A stretch of 32,844 nt of DNA from an uncultured Acinetobacter sp. (GCA_900771065.1 CAAGMP010000211.1:1-32844), one strand, 5' to 3'. Shown: positions 15,614 to 24,075, counted from the first letter of the stretch. Notes: generated by a model not told the origin, from the sequence alone. Numbers and translations are program-made.

Positions 15614-17102
15614 AACTTTCCCGTTGATTACGATAGGATAAAGCTTCAGTTAAATGTGGCACTTCAATCGTTTTACTTTGTGCTAAATCGGCAATGGTTC
15701 GCGCTACTCTTAATACACGATGATAAGCACGTGCTGAAAGATGTAATTTTTCTTGTGCTAATCGCATGATTTTTAAACTTTGTTCATTTAATACAGCAAC
15801 TTGTGCGAGTTTATTGGGTGTTAATGCGATATTGGCACAATTTTGTCGTTCTAGTTGCATGTTATAAGCGCGAATGACTCGCTCTCGTACTTGCTTGGAA
15901 GATTCTACTTCTTGAGTTTGGTGTAACTCCGTCATTTTTAATGGAGGAACATCAATATGTAAATCTATTCGATCTAATAAAGGTCCAGAAATTTTACTTT
16001 GATAACGTCGGATGGTTTCAGGTGAGCATTGACAGCGTGTATCTTGATGAAAAGCATATCCACAAGGGCATGGATTCATAGCAGCAACCAATTGAAAATT
16101 TGCAGGAAAGGTAATTTGTCTGGCAGCACGTGAAATCACAATTTCTTTCGATTCTAAGGGTTGGCGCAAAACTTCCAAAACTTTACGATCAAATTCAGGT
16201 AATTCATCTAAAAATAACACACCTAAATGCGCCAAAGTAATTTCCCCCGGTTTGGGGTGAGAACCACCGCCCACTAAAGCTACAGCTGACGCGGTATGAT
16301 GTGGGGCACGAAATGGACGTTGTCCAAAAACATGCGGTGTATTGGCAACAGAATAAATGCTTGCGACTTCTAAATTTTCTTGTAAATTCAAAGGCGGTAA
16401 AATACTGGCTAAACGCGAAGCTAACAAGGTTTTTCCTGTTCCCGGTGGACCTTGAAATAAAATAGAATGTCCACCTGCTGCGGCAATTTCTAACGCACGT
16501 TTAGGGCGTAATTGACCATGAACATCAGCTAAATCTAAAATAGATAATGAATTTGAATGCATTTTAGTTTGGTTTTGATGTGCGCAAATTGGTTGAATTT
16601 GATTTAAATGATCACAAACTTCACGTAAATTTTGTGCTGCAAAGACGGTAAAATTGGGCAATTGAGTGGCTTCGTTGGCATTGTGAAAAGGCACAACCAA
16701 TTGATGCTGTGCATTTTGGCAAGCAATCGCAATGCTTAAAGTCCCTGTTACTGCACGCAATTGTCCATCTAATGCCAATTCACCAATAAATTCTAAAGAT
16801 TCAGTTTGATCTTGAATTTGCCCCGATGCAATTAAAATTCCTAAAGCAATCGCTAAATCTAGGCGTGAACCATCTTTAGGTAAATCGGCAGGAGCTAAAT
16901 TGATGGTTAAGCGTTTGAGTGGAAAGGTAAATCCACTATTGATAATCGCTGAACGTACCCGATCTTTACTTTCTCGAACGGCTGCTTCAGGTAAACCAAC
17001 AATGGTTAAAGAAGGAAGTCCTTGGCTAATATGGACTTCAACTTCAATTAGGGGCGCATGAATCCCAAACAAGCCTCGAGTATAAATTTTTGCAAAAGAC
17101 AT
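15612..17102 (-). CDS. comM: ComM / YifB, Mg-chelatase-like AAA+ helicase
   Basis: ComM is a hexameric AAA+ protein that promotes branch migration during natural transformation. From ATG 17102 it has 496 residues. It has an N-terminal Lon-protease-like ChlI domain (MSFAKIYTRGLFG, GLPSLTIVGLPEAAVRES), then the AAA+ domain with Walker A GPPGTGKT at 218-225, Walker B VLFLDE at 295-300, the FRAPHHTAS stretch, a four-Cys cluster NPCPCGY...RCQCSP, and a C-terminal Mg-chelatase domain (ARAYHRVLRVARTIADL). Longer readings past 17102 add Lys/Asn-rich residues and are rejected. The gene is intact; in A. baumannii comM is the usual AbaR island target. ubiK lies upstream on the same strand. Confidence 0.95.
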   Translation of the reverse strand: MSFAKIYTRGLFGIHAPLIEVEVHISQGLPSLTIVGLPEAAVRESKDRVRSAIINSGFTFPLKRLTINLAPADLPKDGSRLDLAIALGILIASGQIQDQTESLEFIGELALDGQLRAVTGTLSIAIACQNAQHQLVVPFHNANEATQLPNFTVFAAQNLREVCDHLNQIQPICAHQNQTKMHSNSLSILDLADVHGQLRPKRALEIAAAGGHSILFQGPPGTGKTLLASRLASILPPLNLQENLEVASIYSVANTPHVFGQRPFRAPHHTASAVALVGGGSHPKPGEITLAHLGVLFLDELPEFDRKVLEVLRQPLESKEIVISRAARQITFPANFQLVAAMNPCPCGYAFHQDTRCQCSPETIRRYQSKISGPLLDRIDLHIDVPPLKMTELHQTQEVESSKQVRERVIRAYNMQLERQNCANIALTPNKLAQVAVLNEQSLKIMRLAQEKLHLSARAYHRVLRVARTIADLAQSKTIEVPHLTEALSYRNQRES

Positions 17103-17171
17103 TTTATTGTTATTTCCATTTTTGCACTGTTTTTGTGCTATTTTAGTTTTTATTTTGCACAATAAAGTAGA

Positions 17172-17399
17172 TTATTTTTTATCTGCCAATTTGGTTTCCA
17201 ATTCTTCTATGTGTGCTAATAAATCATCTAAACGAGCATTGGCATGTTCTAACATAATTTTTTGTCGTAGCAATTCTTCTTGTGATACTAAATCGAATTT
17301 GCTGATGGCTTCGTTTAATAAAGCACGTAAATTGTGTTCTAAGTCTTTTTTGGGTTGATCGACTTGCGTTAAAATGCTTTGTAATAGAGTTTCAATCAT
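17172..17399 (-). CDS. ubiK: Ubiquinone biosynthesis accessory factor UbiK
   Basis: A small helical protein (75 residues, formerly YqiC) that in enterobacteria assists the Ubi complex in aerobic ubiquinone synthesis. The BMFP-domain pattern is clear: a first amphipathic helix (LLQSILTQV), then LEHNLRALLNEAISKFDLVSQEEL, and a C-terminal coiled coil (MLEHANARLDDLLAHIEELETKLADKK) that trimerises. It lies 69 bp upstream of comM on the same strand, a pairing I recall from pseudomonads, and is divergent from glnK. Confidence 0.9.
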   Translation of the reverse strand: MIETLLQSILTQVDQPKKDLEHNLRALLNEAISKFDLVSQEELLRQKIMLEHANARLDDLLAHIEELETKLADKK

Positions 17400-17584
17400 A
17401 ATTTGCTCGGAAAAAAAGATAGCTTATCACGTTCAAAAATATCATATTTATTGCAATAAAATCACAGAAATATTATTTAACGCAATATTCAAATTTAATT
17501 TAATCAAGTATAAATACAAAGAAACGTCTAAACTATAGAGGCGTTGATTTCAGCCAAATTTTATTTTCCCCAACCTAAAAAATT

Positions 17585-17600
17585 TGGCATGGAATTTGAA
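17585..17600 (+). promoter_or_regulatory. Sigma54-like promoter of glnK-amtB with imperfect -12
   Basis: TGGCAT, 5 bp, then TTGAA. The -24 GG and the spacing are right, but the -12 dinucleotide is GA rather than GC. GlnK-amtB operons are typically NtrC/RpoN-dependent, so this is the likely promoter. The leader to the ATG at 17643 is about 30 nt. Confidence 0.5.
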
Positions 17601-17642
17601 GCACAAAAACCTCATTGGTGAAAAATCCGAAGGAAAATAAAT

Positions 17643-17981
17643 ATGAAATTAGTTACAGCTATTGTAAAGCCGTTCAAATTAGATGATGTCCGTGAAGCAC
17701 TTTCTGAAATTGGTGTTCAAGGGATTACCGTAACTGAAGTAAAAGGTTTTGGTCGTCAAAAAGGTCACACGGAGTTATATCGTGGTGCAGAATATGTTGT
17801 TGATTTCCTTCCAAAAGTAAAGATTGAAATTGCAATTGGCGATGAATTAGTTGAAGCCGTGATTGAATCGATTACACGTGTTGCAAGCACAGGAAAAATT
17901 GGTGATGGTAAAATTTTTGTCACCAATTTAGAGCAAGTTATTCGTATTCGTACTGGCGAAACTGGACCAGAAGCAGTTTAA
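17643..17981 (+). CDS. glnK: Nitrogen regulatory protein P-II (GlnK)
   Basis: A trimeric P-II signal protein (112 residues) that senses 2-oxoglutarate, ATP/ADP and glutamine, and plugs the ammonium channel AmtB when nitrogen is plentiful. The T-loop HTELYRGAEYVVDF contains the uridylylation site Y51. The B-loop region TGKIGDGKIFV and the C-terminal RIRTGE are intact. The start MKLVTAIVKPFKLDDV is standard, with GAAGGA upstream. amtB follows after 66 nt. I call GlnK rather than GlnB from the linkage with amtB. Confidence 0.95.
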   Translation: MKLVTAIVKPFKLDDVREALSEIGVQGITVTEVKGFGRQKGHTELYRGAEYVVDFLPKVKIEIAIGDELVEAVIESITRVASTGKIGDGKIFVTNLEQVIRIRTGETGPEAV

Positions 17982-18047
17982 CCACCTTGTTGGCATGAAG
18001 TTTGCTGCATAGCAAATCAATGCATAACAATAAGGTTGGGGATACGA

Positions 18048-19481
18048 ATGAAAAAGGTGCTTTGTGCGCTAGGTCTATCTAGCGCATTATTCGCAAGTGG
18101 CTCATTAGTTTGGGCAGAAGAAGCCTCCACAGCTTCTACAACAACAGAGCAAGTTGCAACAGTGAATCATGTTGAAGCAGATTTTCCAAAATCTGACAGC
18201 TTGTTAGAACCTGATGAAATTGTTGCACACGATGCACAACAAATTCCCACTGCACCCGCAACCACAATTGATGAAGAGCCAAAAATTGATACGGGCGATA
18301 CGGCTTGGGTCTTAATTTCAACGGCATTAGTTTTATTAATGACCATCCCGGGTTTGGCTTTATTTTACGGTGGTATGGTTCGTAAAAAAAATGTCTTAAG
18401 TACCATGGCACATAGCTTAATGGCAGCCGCAGTTGCCAGTCTGGTTTGGGTCATTATTGGTTATAGTTTGGCATTTGGTGAAGGCAATTCATTTATTGGT
18501 GGCTTAGATAAATTTATGCTGGCAGGGATGACCACTGATGCAGTGAGTGGCACAATTCCTGAAATTTTATTTGTTATTTTCCAGATGACTTTTGCCATTA
18601 TCACGGTTGCTATTATTAGTGGTTCAATTGCGGAACGAATGAAATTCAGTGCTTTTATTGTTTTCACCGCAATTTGGGTTGTCGTTGTTTATGCACCAAT
18701 TACGCACTGGGTTTGGGGTGGTGGTTGGTTAGGTAACGATGGTGCACTTGATTTTGCAGGTGGTACAGTCGTTCATATTAACTCAGGTGTTGCAGGTTTA
18801 GTTGCTGCTTATGTCTTGGGTAAACGTATTGGCTTAGGTCGAGAATCAATGGCGCCACACAATTTAACCTTAACTGTATTGGGTGCAAGCTTACTTTGGG
18901 TTGGTTGGTTCGGATTTAACGGCGGTTCAGCACTTGGTGCAAATGGTTCAGCAGCGTATGCTTTAGTAGTGACCCAAGTGGCAGCAGCAGCAGCGACAAT
19001 TTCTTGGTTATTAACTGAAAAAATTATACGTGGTAAAGCATCTGTGTTAGGCGCTGCTTCAGGTGCAGTTGCAGGTTTGGTTGTGATTACACCCGCAGCA
19101 GGCTTTGTAACCGTAGGCGGTGCTTTAATTATGGGATTAATTGGCGGCGTGGTTTGTTTCTGGGGAATTAGTGCTTTGAAACGTATGTTAAAAGCGGATG
19201 ATTCACTCGATGCATTTGGTTTACATGGTATAGGTGGTATTGTTGGTGCAATTTTAACAGCCTTTTTTGCCAGTGAATTTATTATGGGTGAAAATGCACC
19301 GAATAATTTAATACACCAATTATGGGTACAAGTTGAAGGTGTTTTAGCAACAATTGTTTACTCTGGATTATGTACACTTATTATTTTAAAAATTGTAGAT
19401 GTTTTAATTGGTTTACGTGTCACAGCAGATGATGAGCGTGTTGGTTTAGATTTAAGTCAACATGGCGAACGGATCGAATAA
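18048..19481 (+). CDS. amtB: Ammonium channel AmtB
   Basis: A trimeric inner-membrane channel that conducts ammonium; 477 residues from ATG 18048, preceded by GGGG. A signal peptide ends at VWA/EE (23/24). An unusually long acidic, Thr-rich periplasmic segment (about 24-83) precedes TM1 (TAWVLISTALVLLMTIPGLALF). The 11-helix Amt fold follows, with FYGGMVRKKNVLSTM, ITHWVWGGGWLG, and the twin pore histidines in VVHINSGVAGL and FGLHGIGG. The C-terminal tail ADDERVGLDLSQHGERIE is the GlnK-contacting type. It is co-transcribed with glnK and ends at a strong terminator. Confidence 0.95.
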   Translation: MKKVLCALGLSSALFASGSLVWAEEASTASTTTEQVATVNHVEADFPKSDSLLEPDEIVAHDAQQIPTAPATTIDEEPKIDTGDTAWVLISTALVLLMTIPGLALFYGGMVRKKNVLSTMAHSLMAAAVASLVWVIIGYSLAFGEGNSFIGGLDKFMLAGMTTDAVSGTIPEILFVIFQMTFAIITVAIISGSIAERMKFSAFIVFTAIWVVVVYAPITHWVWGGGWLGNDGALDFAGGTVVHINSGVAGLVAAYVLGKRIGLGRESMAPHNLTLTVLGASLLWVGWFGFNGGSALGANGSAAYALVVTQVAAAAATISWLLTEKIIRGKASVLGAASGAVAGLVVITPAAGFVTVGGALIMGLIGGVVCFWGISALKRMLKADDSLDAFGLHGIGGIVGAILTAFFASEFIMGENAPNNLIHQLWVQVEGVLATIVYSGLCTLIILKIVDVLIGLRVTADDERVGLDLSQHGERIE

Positions 19482-19496
19482 AACAACATATAGTGT

Positions 19497-19524
19497 AAAA
19501 CAGCCCATTTGGGCTGTTTTTTTT
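19497..19524 (+). terminator. Rho-independent terminator after amtB
   Basis: A 10-bp stem, AAAACAGCCC (19497-19506) and GGGCTGTTTT (19511-19520), with a 4-nt loop and a run of T. Confidence 0.93.
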
Positions 19525-19590
19525 CTATATGTAGAATAAAAATAAAAGATTTGTTAAACTGCGCCATCGTCTATTTTTAATTATATTGCT

Positions 19591-20049
19591 ATGCATTGCC
19601 CATTTTGCAACGCCGAAGACAGTAAAGTAATTGATTCTCGTTTGGCTGCAGAAGGTTGTCAAATTCGCCGTCGTCGAGAATGTACCAGTTGTGGTGAACG
19701 CTTTACTACTTTTGAAACTTACGAAGTCGTTATGCCGCGTATTATTAAATCTAATGGAAAAAATGAGCCTTTTGACGAAGCAAAATTACGTCGTTCTTTA
19801 ATGCATGCTCTACAAAAACGCCCTGTCACTCAAGAACAAATCGAAGCGGTATTAAGTGATATTCAATTACAAATTCGTCGTTTAGGGGAACGTGATGTCA
19901 AATCGAGTGTCATTGGACAAATTGTGATGCAAGCACTTTTTGCTTTAGATCATGTCGCATATGTTCGTTTTGCCTCGGTTTATCAAGATTTCCAAGATGT
20001 TGAAGCATTTCGTTCACATATTGAAAAAATGCAACAACGTGAAAATTAA
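19591..20049 (+). CDS. nrdR: Transcriptional repressor NrdR
   Basis: NrdR represses ribonucleotide reductase genes by sensing ATP/dATP through an ATP-cone domain. The 152 residues start with a four-Cys zinc ribbon (MHCPFCNAEDSKVIDSR, then CTSCGERFTTFE), followed by the ATP cone from about 49: PRIIKSNGKNEPFDEAKLRRSL and VTQEQIEAVLSDI. It is the first gene of a cluster with ribD (12 nt downstream), the methyltransferase and ribE. This nrdR-rib linkage is common in proteobacteria. Confidence 0.96.
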   Translation: MHCPFCNAEDSKVIDSRLAAEGCQIRRRRECTSCGERFTTFETYEVVMPRIIKSNGKNEPFDEAKLRRSLMHALQKRPVTQEQIEAVLSDIQLQIRRLGERDVKSSVIGQIVMQALFALDHVAYVRFASVYQDFQDVEAFRSHIEKMQQREN

Positions 20050-20061
20050 TTAGGATGTCAA

Positions 20062-21138
20062 ATGTCTGCATATACTCAAGATGAAATTTGGATGCAGCGC
20101 GCTATTGCGTTAGCACAACAAGGACAATATTCGACTAAACCTAATCCAAATGTTGGCTGTGTGATTGTAAAAGATGGTCAAATTGTGGGTGAAGGCTTTC
20201 ATCCGCAAGCGGGGCAGCCTCATGCAGAAGTTTTTGCTTTACGTCAAGCAGGTGAGTTAGCGCAAGGTGCAACAGCTTATGTGACTTTAGAACCATGTGC
20301 GCATTATGGGCGGACACCGCCATGTGCTAAAAGTTTAGTCACAGCGAAAGTGAAAAGAGTCGTCATTGCTTGTCCTGATCCAAATCCATTAGTAGCAGGA
20401 AAAGGCGTACAAATTCTACAAGATGCAGGCATTCAAACCCAAATCGGGGTATGTGAACAACAAGCTCGACAGCTTAATTTAGGTTTTTTAAAAGCGATGG
20501 CAACCGAAATGCCTTATGTTCGCTTGAAAATTGCCTCAAGTTTAGATGGACGTACCGCAATGGCATCGGGTGAATCAAAATGGATTACAGGCGCATCCGC
20601 TCGTTCAGATGTACAACATTGGCGCGCAATTTCAGGTGCTGTTATTACAGGTATTGAAACGGTTTTAGCCGATGATTGTTTACTCAATGTTCGTGAAATT
20701 GAGCAAACCAATTTAGTGCAACCTCAGCGTATTATTTTAGATCGTCAAGGGCGTTTACCTTTGACCGCAAAAATTTTGCAGCAAGCGCAAACTGTGATGG
20801 TGATGGGACCATATCGTCAAGAACTGGCTGATTTAGGCATTACACAGCTTGAAATTCAACCATTGGCTCATTTATTACGTCATTTGGTTCAACAATATCA
20901 AATTTATGATGTTTTAGTTGAAGCAGGTGCAACCTTATCTAGCGCTTTTTTAGCAGAAAATTTAGTTGATGAAGTGATTGCGTATATTGCCCCAACTATT
21001 TTAGGTACATTAGCACGTCCGATGCTCAATTTTGAATTAGACAAAATGGTGCAACAATTACGCTTTGATTTGCTTGAAATGCAACAATTTGGATCAGATA
21101 TTCGTCTCAAATTGCAGCCTAAACAAGAGCCAGTATGA
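20062..21138 (+). CDS. ribD: Bifunctional riboflavin deaminase/reductase RibD
   Basis: RibD performs two steps of riboflavin synthesis: deamination of the diaminopyrimidinone phosphate, then side-chain reduction. The 358 residues contain the zinc deaminase domain with HAEVFALRQAG and TLEPCAHYGRTPPCAKSL (the HAE and PCxxxGxxxxC zinc ligands), and the NADPH reductase domain with YVRLKIASSLDGRTAMASGESKWITG, ISGAVITGIETVLADDCLLN and LVEAGATLSSAFL. GATGT precedes the ATG. The last 4 bp overlap the start of the methyltransferase gene (ATGA), implying translational coupling. No FMN riboswitch is seen upstream. Confidence 0.95.
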   Translation: MSAYTQDEIWMQRAIALAQQGQYSTKPNPNVGCVIVKDGQIVGEGFHPQAGQPHAEVFALRQAGELAQGATAYVTLEPCAHYGRTPPCAKSLVTAKVKRVVIACPDPNPLVAGKGVQILQDAGIQTQIGVCEQQARQLNLGFLKAMATEMPYVRLKIASSLDGRTAMASGESKWITGASARSDVQHWRAISGAVITGIETVLADDCLLNVREIEQTNLVQPQRIILDRQGRLPLTAKILQQAQTVMVMGPYRQELADLGITQLEIQPLAHLLRHLVQQYQIYDVLVEAGATLSSAFLAENLVDEVIAYIAPTILGTLARPMLNFELDKMVQQLRFDLLEMQQFGSDIRLKLQPKQEPV

Positions 21139-22427
21139 GTTTAGAGTCTACGCTTTATCATAAACGTCGTCATGCTGCACGAACCACCGATGAATATTTA
21201 TTTCATCAATTGGTACCGTATTTAGGCAATAAACGTCGTTTATTACATCTAATTTTACAAGCTTTAGAACAAACCCAAACCTTAAATCATCCATCTAAAA
21301 AAGCACCGATTTTTGCCGATTTTTTTGCAGGTTCTGGCGTGGTTTCGCGTTTAGCACGTCAACATGGTTATCGGGTCATTGCAAATGATTGGGAACCTTA
21401 TAGCCACGCTTTAAATCACGCCGTATTATCTTGTACACAAGCACCACAATTTGCTGAATTAGGTGGTTATCAAAAAGCAATTGATTATTTAAATCGTTTG
21501 CCTGATTTAAATGGTTGGGTCACACATAATTTATGCCCAAGGCACGATGAAATTTACGATCCAGCGCGAGATCGTTTGTTTTTTAAGCGTCGAAATGGGA
21601 TGCGTATTGATGCAATTCGCCAACAAATTGCTTTTTGGCAAGCGCAAGGTGCAATTAATGATGTAGAAATGAGCGCATTATTAGCCCCTTTGTTGTATTC
21701 GGCAAGTTTTGTGAGCAATACCAGTGGTGTTTTTAAAAGTTTTCATCATGGTTGGGGTGGCAAGACCCAAACTGCTTTAGAGCGTATTGAATCTTCATTG
21801 TGGTTATCACCAAGTCGTTTTTGCCCCGTTCCAAATGATGCCCAACCTGCTGCGGAAATGTGGTGTGTCGATGCGCAACATTTAGCCAAACAAATGCAAC
21901 ATTTTGAAGTGGATGTCGCTTATTTAGATCCGCCATATAATCAACATGCTTATAGCAGTAATTATCATGTGCTCAATGCATTAACATTATGGGATCAGGT
22001 CGATTTGCCCACACCCGACACAAAAGGCTTTAAAAGTGGTATTGATCGGACATGGCGAAAAGAACGTCCAAGTGCTTATAATTCTTCAAAAAATGCGAAA
22101 AAAGCCTATCAAACATTATTAGAAACTATCAATGCACGTTTTATTTTGACCAGTTATTCTACGGATGGAAATATTGAAGCCATTGATTTATTACAAGCCA
22201 ATTTAAAACGTGGACGAGTAACTTTGGTTACACAAGATGTGCCACGTTATCGTGTGAGTAAGCAACGTCAGTCTGAACGTGCGCGAGTACTTGAATTTAT
22301 TGTCATTACCGATACACATGCCAAATCAGGACCATCTTTGCGTCAGCTATTAGGGCAGTTATATCATTTTGCTGAATTGGGTGGTGTCGATACAACCAGT
22401 GTCAGTACGCAATTAGCATTATGGTAA
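21135..22427 (+). CDS. Orphan D12-class DNA adenine-N6 methyltransferase (AamA-like)
   Basis: A probable DNA (adenine-N6) methyltransferase of 430 residues. The D12-class order is visible: VPYLGNKRRLL at 27-37, SAM-binding motif I DFFAGSG at 62-68, and catalytic motif IV DPPY at 265-268 (AYLDPPYNQHAYSSNYH). A long variable region (about 130-250) lies between them and would hold target recognition. No restriction endonuclease gene is adjacent, so it is an orphan. It overlaps ribD by 4 bp and precedes ribE. From memory, A. baumannii has a methyltransferase in the same neighbourhood, AamA (A1S_0222), reported to modify GAATTC; this is probably its orthologue. The specificity here is not shown by the sequence. 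Confidence 0.88.
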   Translation: MSLESTLYHKRRHAARTTDEYLFHQLVPYLGNKRRLLHLILQALEQTQTLNHPSKKAPIFADFFAGSGVVSRLARQHGYRVIANDWEPYSHALNHAVLSCTQAPQFAELGGYQKAIDYLNRLPDLNGWVTHNLCPRHDEIYDPARDRLFFKRRNGMRIDAIRQQIAFWQAQGAINDVEMSALLAPLLYSASFVSNTSGVFKSFHHGWGGKTQTALERIESSLWLSPSRFCPVPNDAQPAAEMWCVDAQHLAKQMQHFEVDVAYLDPPYNQHAYSSNYHVLNALTLWDQVDLPTPDTKGFKSGIDRTWRKERPSAYNSSKNAKKAYQTLLETINARFILTSYSTDGNIEAIDLLQANLKRGRVTLVTQDVPRYRVSKQRQSERARVLEFIVITDTHAKSGPSLRQLLGQLYHFAELGGVDTTSVSTQLALW

Positions 22428-22493
22428 TGTCGGATTCCAACTTGCCTTTGATCTGTGTATATTGTTTGCATTTAAAACAATGATAGGAATACC

Positions 22494-23153
22494 ATGTTTA
22501 CGGGTATTGTTGAAAGTTTAGGCAAAGTTGAAAGCCTACAATATATTGGAGGCGATGTTCGTCTGCGTATTCAAACTGACTTAGATATGTCTGATGTGCA
22601 TTTAGGTGATTCAATTGCGACTAATGGCATTTGTTTAACTGTGATTGAATGGGGCAATAATTGGTATGCTGCCGATGTTTCCCGTGAAAGTTTGAACCGT
22701 AGTACTTTGTCGCAATGGAAAGTAGGTCAAGTGGTCAATGTAGAAAAAGCCATGTTACCAACAACACGTTTTGGCGGGCATATTGTCAGTGGGCATGTTG
22801 ATGCGGTGGGTGAAGTCACTTTAGTACGCCGTGATGCCCGTTCAATTTATTATGAAGTGACTGCTCCTGTTGAAATTGCCAAATACCTAGCAGAAAAAGG
22901 TTCAGTTACGGTAGATGGAATTAGTTTAACAATTAACCATTTACGCGGTAATATATTCAGTCTAAATTTAATTCCACATACTGCGGAACGTACTAATATT
23001 GGGACGTGGCAAGTTGGTTCTAAAGTCAATTTAGAAGTTGATATTTTAGCACGTTATATTGAGCGCTTATTACTTGGAGATCGTGCTGCACAGGTTGAAC
23101 ACCAATCCAAAATTAGTCTGGATTTTCTAGCACAAAATGGTTTTCTGAAGTAA
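22494..23153 (+). CDS. ribE: Riboflavin synthase alpha chain
   Basis: It dismutates two 6,7-dimethyl-8-ribityllumazine molecules to riboflavin and a diaminopyrimidinedione. The 219 residues contain two tandem lumazine-binding domains. The first starts MFTGIVESLGKVESL with GICLTVIEW; the link region has GGHIVSGHVDAVGEV; the second has GSVTVDGISLTIN and LNLIPHTAERTNIG. It lies 66 bp after the methyltransferase gene. A TATATT at 22458-22463 might be an internal -10, but without a good -35. The gene is called ribC or ribE in different species. Confidence 0.95.
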   Translation: MFTGIVESLGKVESLQYIGGDVRLRIQTDLDMSDVHLGDSIATNGICLTVIEWGNNWYAADVSRESLNRSTLSQWKVGQVVNVEKAMLPTTRFGGHIVSGHVDAVGEVTLVRRDARSIYYEVTAPVEIAKYLAEKGSVTVDGISLTINHLRGNIFSLNLIPHTAERTNIGTWQVGSKVNLEVDILARYIERLLLGDRAAQVEHQSKISLDFLAQNGFLK

Positions 23154-23163
23154 ACCAACAGCA

Positions 23164-23185
23164 CAACAGCCTTTTAAGGCTGTTG
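23164..23185 (+). terminator. Hairpin after ribE, possible weak terminator
   Basis: CAACAGCC and GGCTGTTG form an 8-bp perfect stem with a TTTTAA loop, 11 bp after the ribE stop. There is no T run after it, so it may only stabilise the 3' end. Confidence 0.45.
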
Positions 23186-23233
23186 ATCTAAAAGATGTCA
23201 ATATCTTGCTCATAGATATTTTGGATAAACTAT

Positions 23234-23779
23234 ATGCTTGATTTTTTAATGAATCTTGAACAGTGGTTGCCCATATTACTTGCAAATTATGGTGTTTGGA
23301 TTTATGCCATTTTATTTCTAGTGATTTTTGCGGAAACGGGTTCAGTTTTTATGTTTTTTTTGCCCGGGGACAGTTTACTGATTGCAATTGGTGCATTATG
23401 TTCAACGACCGATGTCATTCATATTCAATATATGGGCATCATTTTATTTATTGCTGCAACGGCAGGTTATACAGTCAATTATTATACAGGTCGTTATTTA
23501 GGGTTAAAATATTTTAATAAACACAACCGTTATTTTAAACCTGAGTATTTGGTTAAAACAGATCATTATTTTCAAAAACATGGTGGAAAAACCATTTTAG
23601 TTGCGCGTTTTGTGCCATTTGTACGTTCATTTGCACCATTTGCGGCAGGTTCTACCCATATGAATTTGGCTAGTTTTACTTTTTATAATTTAGTCGGTGG
23701 TTTGATTTGGATTGGTAGTTTATTGCTTATTGGTTATACAGCAGGACATACCATTTCAACGTTATTTACGGCATTATAA
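23234..23779 (+). CDS. DedA-family membrane protein
   Basis: An inner-membrane protein of the DedA/SNARE-associated superfamily, 181 residues. Members flip or transport polyprenyl or other phospholipids and support membrane homeostasis. The family motifs are clear: ETGSVFMFFLPGDSLLIAIG (FxPGD), HGGKTILVARFVPFVRSFAPFAAG (the RFxPxxRxxxPxxAG signature), and FYNLVGGLIWIG. Hydrophobic helices lie at both ends (IYAILFLVIFAE and IGSLLLIGYTAGH). The short length is typical of the YohD/DedA type. Which of several DedA paralogues it is cannot be told. Confidence 0.9.
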   Translation: MLDFLMNLEQWLPILLANYGVWIYAILFLVIFAETGSVFMFFLPGDSLLIAIGALCSTTDVIHIQYMGIILFIAATAGYTVNYYTGRYLGLKYFNKHNRYFKPEYLVKTDHYFQKHGGKTILVARFVPFVRSFAPFAAGSTHMNLASFTFYNLVGGLIWIGSLLLIGYTAGHTISTLFTAL

Positions 23780-23781
23780 AT

Positions 23782-23816
23782 CAAAAAAAGCCCATCTAAA
23801 TGGACTTTTATGCTGT
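23782..23816. terminator. Terminator, dedA-like / small ORF
   Basis: An imperfect hairpin, AAAAAGCCCAT...ATGGACTTTT with one internal mismatch, with A and T flanks, lies between two convergent genes. Confidence 0.6.
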
Positions 23817-23822
23817 GTATAT

Positions 23823-24041
23823 TTAGTTTTTAACGACAGTAATGGACGTGTGTCCAAGATAAGAAGCAAAATCGTTTGCAGCTTGTACACAAAAATTGCC
23901 TTTTTCAGACTCACGAGAAAGGTAAATTGATAAAGATTGGAAATCATTGCGGCTGACTAGTAGGTCTTGTGCTGTAATGATCCATTGTTCTCCAGATGAT
24001 AACGTATCAATTTTTCTCGAAATCTGATTCAAGATATCCAT
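23823..24041 (-). CDS. Small uncharacterised protein
   Basis: I do not recognise this 72-residue protein. It is soluble in appearance, has one Cys (GNFCVQAANDF), no signal peptide and no membrane helix, and is serine-rich. Support for its being real: AGGAAA lies 8 nt before the ATG, the terminator at 23782-23816 fits its 3' end, and no better gene covers the region. The roughly 110-bp leader has a 7-bp hairpin (24076-24098) and an 8-bp direct repeat (24116-24134). It could be a lineage-specific stress or regulatory protein, but nothing shows its function. Confidence 0.6.
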   Translation of the reverse strand: MDILNQISRKIDTLSSGEQWIITAQDLLVSRNDFQSLSIYLSRESEKGNFCVQAANDFASYLGHTSITVVKN

Positions 24042-24075
24042 TTGAATTTCCTATTTTCATATTTAGAGTCATTTT

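Noticed and set aside
22428..22493. FMN riboswitch before ribE or ribD
   Set aside because: No RFN-element conserved blocks are visible and the gaps (66 and 12 nt) are too short.
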